Part shown: one piece after another, positions 61,301 through 64,000 of the stretch | Layout of the letters: every line of letters starts with the position of its first letter | Position numbering within the stretch: position 1 is the first letter of the stretch | Source of the DNA: Siphonodentalium dalli | Taxonomy: Eukaryota > Mollusca > Scaphopoda > Gadilida > Siphonodentaliidae | DNA: 64,000 nt | Direction: 5' to 3' | NCBI GenBank assembly: GCA_032622095.1 | Contig: CP136069.1 | Coordinates: 126,561,450-126,625,449 of the forward strand | Made by a program: the position numbers and the translations under genes | The notes under the pieces: generated by a model | Database searches by the model: none | The model's input: only the letters and a program-made list of their open reading frames with translations | What the model was told of the DNA's origin: nothing

Positions 61301-61856
61301 AACTCAGTCTGTGTAGGCCCCGTCATATAATACACAAGGCCTTTTTTAGGCCCCATGCTATTTACAAACCGCAATGACTGACTTTTTGTTGTTTGTTTTT
61401 GGTCTTGGATAATTGTATGCTTGCATGGTAGTTTGTTGTGATATATGTTGATGAACACATCCTAAACATGAAGATAATTGAAAGGGTGGATTAAAGAAAA
61501 CAGTCAAAATATTGTCTTTACCTGCTGTTTCCTGATTCCTGCCTGTGTAAAAAAAAAATTTAACAGAGAAGACTGTTATTGTTCATTTTATTCACGTGAT
61601 ATCCCGATTCTAGTGCTGTAGGACATGCTTTGTCGTGATATGATATGCATCGATGTGTATTGAGATACATGGTCAGTAAAACTGAATTTTCAATTGTAAT
61701 ACAAAACCAATAAACGTACCAAAATTACACCAGACAGCATCAACACCACAACAATGTGTTTCACTTTAAATCTCAAAATTACCAACCTGAACTGTATCTG
61801 GATCTGTAAAATCACAACCTTCTTTCTTTAAACTTTCGTACAGTGATGGCAACAAA
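34111..61856 (-). CDS. STAM: STAM, signal transducing adaptor molecule (ESCRT-0), 3' 12 exons
   Basis: STAM pairs with Hrs as ESCRT-0 on endosomes, binding ubiquitinated cargo for sorting to lysosomes and recruiting deubiquitinases through its SH3 domain. Twelve exons on the minus strand join in one frame: 61787-61856, 61522-61542, 59965-60031, 59057-59193, 56030-56115, 55201-55295, 52756-52838, 50866-50956, 50062-50116, 44418-44559, 38179-38306, 34111-34357. They total 1,222 nt (about 406 residues). In order they encode the end of the VHS domain, a UIM ([15 protein letters not shown]), an SH3 domain ([34 protein letters not shown]), a GAT/coiled-coil region, and a Pro/Gln-rich tail ending PLL. 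The vertebrate protein is about 540 residues; the missing ~125 N-terminal residues (VHS) should be encoded right of the window. All introns are GT-AG and carry many transposons. No break was seen, so the gene looks functional. Confidence 0.96.
34740..36414 (+). mobile_element. Pearl-like relative, interrupted by a hAT element
   Basis: Core units (GGCGGCCATGTTTTTCAATG, AGTTATGCAAAGAGTAAAAT) and the right end CAAGTTGAGCTAA match the family, in the subfamily of 18218-18496. The left end is missing. The hAT element at 35196-36309 splits it. Confidence 0.65.
35196..36309. mobile_element. Nonautonomous hAT-like element, 1114 bp, with exact 8-bp target duplication
   Basis: The ends TAGGGTCCTGC and GCAGGACCCTA are inverted repeats. 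The 8-mer CTGTAGAG flanks both sides (35188-35195 and 36310-36317). Just inside each end lies a block of repeated AATCGAAT phrases (35220-35278 and 36235-36298). Short frames are present but none resembles a hAT transposase. It landed inside a pearl-like element. Confidence 0.85.
36440..36720. repeat. Dispersed repeat family F, copy 1
   Basis: CCAGAGCTAGCCGACGCAGA, GGTGGAATTAATAA and GAGAAATGTGAAATTCACTT recur in inverted order and orientation, with mismatches, at about 51030-51215. Ends unresolved. Confidence 0.45.
36743..36937. mobile_element. Palindromic MITE family D, short copy
   Basis: It starts CTTGAAATAGTGTGTCTGTC and ends GACACACTATTTCAAGGCTT. Parts of both palindrome modules remain but the spacer between them is lost. 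Confidence 0.65.
36988..37241. mobile_element. TTAA MITE family A copy in STAM last intron
   Basis: It starts TTAATCTTTTCATGTCTGGA and ends CCGTCATGAAAGGGTTGA, with both hairpins and the linker CTTGACCTTGTAAGCCAGTG. The right TTAA is mutated to TTGA. Confidence 0.7.
37242..38150. other. STAM intron, no repeat recognised
   Basis: Apparently single-copy intron DNA; no conserved element or frame was seen. Confidence 0.4.
38179..38306 (-). CDS. STAM: STAM exon: Pro/Gln/Asn-rich tail
   Basis: It encodes [20 protein letters not shown], then [14 protein letters not shown] and a Gln-rich end. The acceptor TTCTCTTGCAG is duplicated 27 bp upstream together with the first 14 exon bases, so use of the upstream copy would add nine codons (PVYNGFLLQ) in frame. 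Confidence 0.88.
38293..38346. repeat. STAM: 27-bp tandem duplication over a STAM splice acceptor
   Basis: CCATTATAAACAGGCTGCAA plus seven bases (38293-38319) is repeated at 38320-38346 with one difference. On the minus strand each copy holds a pyrimidine tract, GCAG and the first 14 exon bases. Confidence 0.9.
38347..38722. repeat. 41-bp minisatellite, about 9 copies, in STAM intron
   Basis: The unit starts GAAAACATATTGCACCATTA and continues with GTGAGTGAGCATTGGATGA. Some units carry an extra GT or GTGGAT. It begins at the duplicated acceptor; the CACCATTAT part resembles the exon-border phrase ACCATTATAAAC. Confidence 0.9.
38838..39064. mobile_element. TTAA MITE family A, ends degraded
   Basis: Both hairpins and the linker AAGATCAAGGTAAATATTGT are clear, but the CTTTCATGA and TTAA termini are missing on the left and changed on the right (CTCCAGTTATGA). 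A SINE candidate begins right at its end. Confidence 0.65.
39066..39470 (-). mobile_element. tRNA-derived SINE, probable
   Basis: On the minus strand the head reads GGCTCCCTGGTCCAGTGGTT followed by AGTGGA, close to the 5' half of a tRNA-Glu/Asp-like gene with an A box. The tail ends TTTTTTATTATTATCA after TCGCTATATAAAGCTGGTC. About 400 bp long, a common SINE length. The B box is poorly conserved (GGTCATTGAGTC) and target duplications are unclear, so this is tentative. Confidence 0.5.
40045..40893 (+). mobile_element. Pearl-like element in STAM intron, copy 2
   Basis: The left end GTGTCAATGACACTGTAGCT is followed by four core units, a CACACACACACATACGGACG microsatellite, and a right end with CCATGGCAATAGCAGCTC, GTTGACCTAA. 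It is joined head to tail to the next copy without spacer. Confidence 0.8.
40894..42362 (+). mobile_element. Pearl-like element in STAM intron, copy 3
   Basis: ATGAAAGTGTCAATGACACT at the left, eight or nine core units, the microsatellite-like GACGGACACACGCACGACGG, and AAGTTGAGCTAA at the right. A unit near 41757-41830 is shortened and partly duplicated. Confidence 0.8.
42363..43560. other. STAM intron, mostly unassigned
   Basis: 42795-43065 is the second copy of the dispersed repeat described at 19975-20310. The rest shows no recognised repeat or exon. Confidence 0.4.
43561..43790. repeat. Diverged duplication with GATAGCACGGGGTC tandem repeats
   Basis: AGTTTCATCCA and CCCGTGCA.AAAAATATCC occur at 43568-43605 and again at 43730-43757, each followed by ATTCTTTGAT or GTTCTTTGAT. 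Between them three copies of GATAGCACGGGGTC lie in tandem with CGTACGATAG spacers. Confidence 0.6.
44418..44559 (-). CDS. STAM: STAM exon: GAT end and start of the C-terminal tail
   Basis: It encodes [20 protein letters not shown] followed by [15 protein letters not shown] and a Gln-rich stretch. The helix matches vertebrate DRKHSELSELNVKVMEALSL, which ends the Hrs-binding core. The intron between this exon and the one at 50062 holds the 2,229-bp tandem duplication. Confidence 0.94.
44652..45278 (+). mobile_element. Tandem-core element with 3' hairpin (family 4), copy 1
   Basis: It begins AACTAGAGGTGCGACTGTCC and GGATACCCCCC. Units of about 180 bp hold AAAAGCTCGGACAAAA, TCTAAGTCGAAAAAGGGGG, ATAACTCCA and CATAATCGCAGGTGCAC. 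A run of GGACGGACGGACGGAC follows, and the end is a hairpin TATACCCCCC...GGGGGGTATA at 45244-45276. Other copies: 46881-47507 (by duplication) and 62008-62761. Confidence 0.8.
45281..45588 (+). mobile_element. Short element with terminal ACCCCCT...AGGGGGT hairpin
   Basis: The end is TATACCCCCTTTTTTT followed by AAAAGGGGGTATT. The core has AGATAAAGATGAATATCTTG and CAAATTTCATTGAGATCCGA, phrases also seen at 61010-61180 and 49150-49650. A copy lies at 47510-47817 through the duplication. Confidence 0.55.
46881..47507 (+). mobile_element. Tandem-core element family 4, copy 2
   Basis: The duplicate of 44652-45278 in unit 2 of the segmental duplication, with the same microsatellite and terminal hairpin. 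Confidence 0.8.
46881..49109. repeat. Segmental tandem duplication, unit 2 (2229 bp)
   Basis: Same content as unit 1. The third core family continues past its end to about 49712 (ATACCCCCAATTTTTCTTCG then TTGGTAT, a weak terminal hairpin), so the duplication break fell inside that element. Confidence 0.93.
48659..49712 (+). mobile_element. Tandem-core element (family 5) with 3' ACCCCC hairpin
   Basis: Units contain GGCATAACTC, AGAAATGGTCGGACC, AATTCGAATTTGAC and GAAAGCTATC. Further right, related units have AAAGAAGGATAACTCTAGAA, CATTTGAAAGC and TTTCATTGAGA. It closes with ATACCCCCAA...TTGGTAT. The left border is unclear. Confidence 0.5.
50062..50116 (-). CDS. STAM: STAM exon: GAT middle
   Basis: Fifty-five bases encode [18 protein letters not shown], matching vertebrate MCHQMGPLIDEKLEDID. 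The acceptor follows TTTTCTCCTTTAG; the donor is GTGAGT. Confidence 0.93.
50378..50470. repeat. Fragment related to hAT termini of the 26414-27942 / 35196-36309 group
   Basis: ATCCCTGCAAATGTTCAAAA followed by GCTATTCGATTGGACTC resembles the left ends of those elements (CCTGCGAATATTCAA, TATTCAATT). Only one end is present. Confidence 0.35.
50556..50752. mobile_element. TTAA MITE family A, shortened
   Basis: TTGGTGCAGCATTAATGATC at left, AGTCATGGAAGGGTTAA at right. The first hairpin has lost one arm and the central linker is partly deleted. Confidence 0.65.
50866..50956 (-). CDS. STAM: STAM exon: GAT domain start
   Basis: It encodes [20 protein letters not shown] and then [10 protein letters not shown], the first helix and turn of the GAT/coiled-coil core that pairs with Hrs (vertebrate DKMDQLLQMLQSTDP). 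Confidence 0.93.
51000..51763. other. STAM intron, mostly unassigned
   Basis: 51030-51215 holds the inverted copy of dispersed repeat F (see 36440-36720). The remainder shows no recognised repeat or exon. Confidence 0.4.
51764..52737 (+). mobile_element. Pearl-like element in STAM intron, copy 4
   Basis: The left hairpin GTGTCAATGACACTGTAGCT, about five core units, a CACACGTACACACGCACACA stretch, and the right end AAAGTTGAGCTAA. Its right end lies 14 bp from a STAM splice donor. Confidence 0.8.
52756..52838 (-). CDS. STAM: STAM exon: acidic linker between SH3 and GAT
   Basis: It encodes [20 protein letters not shown] and then PEEVDIDE, matching vertebrate EKKTVQFSDDVQVETIE. The donor (GTAAT at 52751-52755) has the end of a pearl-like element only 14 bp further into the intron. 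Confidence 0.93.
53055..53450. mobile_element. Palindromic MITE family D, two-module copy
   Basis: Modules at about 53083-53176 and 53374-53448 with CAGAATGAGGT and AAATTCACCCTCTGG phrases; the spacer (AGAAGATAAAATGCATAATA) matches the 32860 copy. The outer ends are decayed. Confidence 0.65.
53806..53935. mobile_element. TTAA MITE family A, right-half fragment
   Basis: TAGGTAAATATTGTTAGGCC, one ATATATGCAAGG...CTCGCATATAT hairpin, GAGAATGCATTGG and AAGCTCCAGTCAT. It is nested in the 53521-54366 element. Confidence 0.65.
54027..54105 (-). CDS. Candidate captured first exon, unknown gene
   Basis: A minus-strand ATG at 54105-54103 in good context (CAAAATGGGC) opens 26 codons, [20 protein letters not shown] then TTVHDK, plus one base before a possible donor GTCGGT. 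The amino-acid mix (charged and aromatic residues alternating) looks like protein rather than repeat. I do not recognise the family. Upstream lies CpG-rich DNA. It may be the first exon of a host gene carried inside a hAT-like element; a chance frame of this length is also possible. Confidence 0.35.
54110..54300 (-). promoter_or_regulatory. CpG-rich promoter-like stretch
   Basis: About 190 bp rich in CG dinucleotides with several ETS-type CCGGAA cores (ATACCGGAAGC, AACCGGAAAT, GACCGGAACG) directly upstream of the minus-strand ATG at 54105. No TATA box. Neighbouring DNA is AT-rich. Promoter function is inferred from composition only. Confidence 0.35.
54711..55100. mobile_element. TTAA MITE family C copy, interrupted by a family D MITE
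   Basis: The family C phrases TTGATTCTCC, ATTATGCATCGGAATGGTCT and TAATTATCTGAACACTCC occur, with the end AAAGGGTTGA after 55082. The D copy at 54934-55082 splits it; TACTCAT is found on both sides of the insertion, which is probably the target duplication. Confidence 0.6.
54934..55082. mobile_element. Palindromic MITE family D, compact 149-bp copy
   Basis: Nearly the whole element is one palindrome. AAGCCTTGAAATAGTGCACC and its complement form the ends, CAGAATGAGGTCCCCAGAGG the arms, and CCCCGCATAGCGGG the centre. Mismatches are few, so it is the youngest-looking D copy here. Confidence 0.8.
55201..55295 (-). CDS. STAM: STAM exon: second half of SH3
   Basis: It encodes [20 protein letters not shown] followed by [12 protein letters not shown]. 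The paired Trp, the Gly of WWKG and the Pro of FPSNFV line the peptide groove. The acceptor is TATTTCCAG and the donor GTAAGT. Confidence 0.95.
56030..56115 (-). CDS. STAM: STAM exon: first half of SH3
   Basis: It encodes [20 protein letters not shown] and then [13 protein letters not shown] and the acidic RT loop are the hallmark of SH3 domains and are almost the same as in vertebrate STAM. In STAM this domain binds PX(V/I)(D/N)RXXKP-type peptides of AMSH and UBPY. Confidence 0.95.
56182..56370. mobile_element. TTAA MITE family A, shortened
   Basis: It runs from TTAACCCTTTGCAAGGTGCA to CTCCAGTCATGAAAGGGTTAA minus its first base. Parts of both hairpin arms are lost, giving 189 bp. Confidence 0.75.
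56609..57007. mobile_element. TTAA element family E, copy 2
   Basis: It is bounded by TTAA (TTAAAGGTAC left, GCATCTTTAA right) and shares AATGTGTTATTTATCAACAT and TTTGATGGGTGGGTTCCTCG with 29651-30094, in the same orientation. It contains no long frame. Confidence 0.65.
57165..58824. mobile_element. TTAA MITE family A split by a hAT element
   Basis: The first part (57165-57245) runs from TTTTGCGAAAACCCTGTGCC to the first hairpin. The second part (58680-58824) resumes with GAGAATACATTGGCCTAACA, the linker, the second hairpin and the terminus CGATATGAAAGGGTTAA. The two parts fit together in family order around 57246-58679. The outer left end is missing. Confidence 0.75.
57246..58679. mobile_element. 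Nonautonomous hAT-like element, 1434 bp
   Basis: The left end TAGGGGTGTAACAATACGG and right end CGATCGTTACACCGCA are imperfect inverted repeats of a common hAT type. Flanking 8-mers AAGAATAC (57238-57245) and GAGAATAC (58680-58687) match at 7 of 8. No transposase frame longer than about 77 codons. It is inserted in a family A MITE in a STAM intron. Confidence 0.7.
59057..59193 (-). CDS. STAM: STAM exon: rest of UIM and linker to SH3
   Basis: It begins with the UIM core AILMSLKES, where the conserved Ala and Ser sit at the expected spacing for binding the ubiquitin Ile44 patch. A Ser/Thr-rich linker follows with [15 protein letters not shown] and then HEIRK, which leads into the SH3 domain. 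Vertebrate STAM has the similar TLYPSTSS. Confidence 0.93.
59755..59873. mobile_element. TTAA MITE family C fragment, reversed
   Basis: AATAGACCATTCCAATGCAT and GGGAGAATCCATTTAGTACA with AGAAAGGTTTAA match the left half of family C in reverse. The other half is missing. Confidence 0.6.
59965..60031 (-). CDS. STAM: STAM exon: linker and start of UIM
   Basis: It encodes [20 protein letters not shown] and AK. The acidic EEDD and LAK begin the ubiquitin-interacting motif, whose Ala is completed across the next junction. The acceptor follows CGTTTTTTAG; the donor is GTAGAT. Confidence 0.9.
60376..60888 (+). mobile_element. Tandem-core element with 3' hairpin (family 2), copy 2
   Basis: It matches 15299-16007 closely (AAGGTCAGCAGACCACAGTG, AGCTATATAGATGTTGCAAA) but with two units instead of three. 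A GCACGGACGGACGGACGGAC microsatellite and the hairpin CCGACGGAAACGTCGG close it. TGTCCCCCGAC and GTCGGGGGACA are inverted ends. It lies in a STAM intron. Confidence 0.75.
61010..61185 (+). repeat. Fragment of the 45281-type / family 5 element
   Basis: TTTCCAGATAAACAAAGATG, AACTCTAAAATGG and CAAAATTTCATTCAGATCCG occur in the order seen at 45370-45480 and 49540-49630. It ends with a CTCTCTTCGAGAGTG hairpin and GGGTATAA. Confidence 0.5.
61522..61542 (-). CDS. STAM: STAM 21-nt microexon
   Basis: It encodes AGIRKQQ in the linker between VHS and UIM. A T-rich tract and ACAG precede it and GTAAAG follows. Twenty-one bases keep the frame whether it is included or skipped, and the join on both sides is at codon borders, so it could be an optional exon. 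Confidence 0.75.
61787..61856 (-). CDS. STAM: STAM exon: end of VHS domain
   Basis: It encodes [18 protein letters not shown] and PDTVQ, which aligns with the last VHS helix and the following linker (vertebrate SLISAMIKNLKEQGVTFP). The acceptor is TTGTTGCAG and the donor GTTGGT, a weaker donor than its neighbours. The first base completes a codon begun in an exon beyond the window. Confidence 0.9.
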
Positions 61857-62007
61857 CTGCAACAATGTTAGGAATTACGGAAATGACTAGTGAGAATCAA
61901 TGCAATATATAAAGAACATTTTCCTTAATCAAGATATAAAACTATGGATGCCAATTCATGCTTATACTGAGCTCTGAATGGTGAGCTTTATAAGGCTATA
62001 CAAAACT

Positions 62008-62761
62008 AACTAGAGGTGTGACTGTCCCAATGGGACTAAGGATACCCCCCGTGTTTTTAAAATACTAAGATGTTTCACATGTCAGTAAACATTTAGTTAA
62101 AATAATAAAATAACAGTTCCCATTGCAGGTGCACAAACATAACCGTAATCTTAAACCTATTGACCGAAAAATGTAGGAATAAAAGCTCGGACAAAATTAT
62201 GCATTTTGCAAAAATGTTCTAAGTCGAAAAAGGGGAATAACTCCACAAAAAAAGTCTGACAGACATCATAATCGCAGGTGCACAGGTTCTCATGGTACTA
62301 AATATCAGTGCCAAGATTAAAAAACATTGACCTAAAAATATAGAAATAAACGCTCGGACAAAATTAGGCATGTTGCAAAAAAAATTCTAAGTAAAAAAAG
62401 GGGGATAACTCCACCAAAAAATGCCAGACAGACGTCATAATCACAGGTGCACAGGTTCCCATGGTACTGAATATCTGTGCCAAGTTAAAAAAAAAATTAC
62501 CTAAAAATGTAGGAATAAAAGCTCGGACAAAATTATACATGTTGCAAAAAAATTCTAAGTCAAAAAAGGGGGAATAACTCCACCAAAAAAAGTCGGACAG
62601 ACGTCATAATCGCAGGTGCACAGGTTCCTATGGTGGTTGATGCCTGTGCCAAGTTTCACGGAAATTGATCAAAAAACGACTGAGAATAACTCCAGACAAA
62701 TTTGTGTCCACGGACGGATGGACGACGGACAGACAAGCTGACTTCGTTGCGGGGGGTATAA
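62008..62761 (+). mobile_element. Tandem-core element family 4, copy 3
   Basis: AACTAGAGGTGTGACTGTCC and GGATACCCCCC at left, four units of about 180 bp, a GACGGATGGACGACGGACAG stretch and GCGGGGGGTATAAT at right. The left arm of the terminal hairpin is deleted. One unit more than copies 1 and 2. Confidence 0.75.
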
Positions 62762-63608
62762 TAATCTGTTTCTCCCACATCCTCATAAAAATATGACCTG
62801 CTGGGGTGCTTATTATGGCCCACCAAACATAAAAATAATAAATCATCCTGCCACTCGGCTTCACAACGCAATGACCACAATCTCTGTCCACTATTGGACA
62901 TAAATTTAGCTTGACACATTTCAAATTGCATTTGATATCCCCCTTTGTTATATCTGATAAAAATTAAGTTTTTTTTTAATTACTCGGGTTGTACAACAGA
63001 CTGTTACATTGAAAATGAACACTTGAACACTTAATCATGAAAAGTTATTTTCAAACCCAACAACGTTCCTGATAATTTGTGATTAAACACTAAAAATATT
63101 TTTGATGTAAAAAGTGGGAATAAAAAGCTGCCTGCTGTGTAATTTTGTAGATAACAATTAAATAGAAAAACCTGCATGCCCATTTTGATAAAAAAAGTGT
63201 CCGAGTAACAGATAACAAACCTGTGTGGCCTTATGACGTTGTCATTCTAATACTCAGACTAAAATGTTATATACAATGCCCCATACGATATGAGAGGGCC
63301 CTGTTTCATCAAATTACCACAACAACGTTATTACATCAAAAGCCGCTTAAGTGATAAAAATTAATTTTATATTGCCAGTAAATACTATGGTTATTTTTCT
63401 GAAGGCAGTTTGAATGGTTAGTGAGTGTCATTGGTAAATTCGGATAGATGAAAGTAAATTTTTTTTGGTAAAATTTCAAAATATTTGCCAAATTTAATTA
63501 AGGGTAAAATTGGAGTACTTGAAGGAAATTCAAATTTTTTTAATTTTTGCAATATAAAACTAACCAGAAACAGGTAAAATGAGCTGGTAAAGCAAGTTAG
63601 TATTCATA
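62762..63608. other. STAM intron, no repeat or exon recognised
   Basis: This AT-rich stretch upstream of the exon at 61856 was searched by eye for VHS-domain exons; none was found. Confidence 0.45.
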
Positions 63609-64000
63609 ATGAAAGTGTCAATGACACTGTAGCTCAACTTGGAAAGGTAATAATTTCATGTGTTACAGTCAATGGAGCGATTAGGAATGCGGAAAGTTGA
63701 CTGGTCTAAGTAATACTAGATTATCAACATGAAGAGATATAAAATAAAATCCAAGATGGTTGCTCACGGCTGTTTTCCAATGAAATTCCAAAACATTTGA
63801 TAGCTTCCAACTAGTAGATCAATATCAAGATTAATATGAAGTTTGGTGATGATCGTATGAGGGAAGTGGACTGTATGGTGTGCCAAAGGATTTAGTCATG
63901 CAAAGAGTAAAATCCAAGATGGCTGCCAGCAGACATGTTTTATGGCCGAATGACCCCCAAAATAACTCGTTCCCATCTACATTTCAATGTTAACAGCCAT
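63609..64000 (+). mobile_element. Pearl-like element, left part, runs off the window
   Basis: ATGAAAGTGTCAATGACACT and TAGCTCAACTTGG, then two to three core units with GATGGCTGCCAGCAGACATG. The right end is beyond 64000. Confidence 0.75.

Noticed and set aside
61857-64000. STAM VHS-domain exons
   Set aside because: The stretch was read on the minus strand for the expected VHS motifs and none was found; they must lie right of the window.

Overview
The window looks like nuclear DNA from a marine invertebrate, most likely a mollusc or another lophotrochozoan. It is AT-rich and gene-poor, introns interrupt the coding sequence with GT-AG borders, and repeats fill most of the space. The lineage guess rests on inference: dispersed elements with a core of ~160-bp tandem units followed by an ACGG-type microsatellite resemble the pearl/CvA (Helentron-associated) elements described from bivalves. 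No sequence search could be run.

One gene is certain. From 61856 down to 34111, minus strand, lie the last 12 exons of STAM (signal transducing adaptor molecule), the ESCRT-0 partner of Hrs: end of VHS, UIM, SH3, GAT/coiled-coil and a Pro/Gln-rich tail ending at TGA 34111-34113. All joins keep one frame (1,222 nt). The N-terminal VHS exons lie beyond the right edge. A second, much less certain plus-strand gene model (3155-5223, four short exons) has two exons that resemble each other. A LINE reverse-transcriptase fragment occupies 1-313 (minus).

Layout. 1-2150: LINE fragment and two hAT-like elements. 2150-5620: candidate small gene and plain DNA. 5625-13104: one giant pearl-like element with about 45 tandem ~160-bp units and higher-order duplications of 1,602 and 2,723 bp. 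13105-19200: motif clusters, fold-backs and a second tandem-core element. 19186-31811: a dense field of nonautonomous DNA transposons, mainly several TTAA-flanked (piggyBac-type) MITE families with a TTAACCCTTT terminus, plus hAT elements with 8-bp target duplications. 31812-64000: the STAM locus, whose introns hold more MITEs, pearl-like elements, a SINE candidate, a 2,229-bp recent tandem duplication, and a hAT-like element that seems to carry a CpG-rich promoter-like stretch and an ATG-initiated exon.

The strongest leads are the possible captured promoter/exon in 53521-54366, the shared modular design (tandem core, ACGG microsatellite, 3' hairpin) of at least five repeat families, the higher-order structure of the giant array, and a 27-bp duplication of a STAM splice acceptor that would add nine codons in frame.
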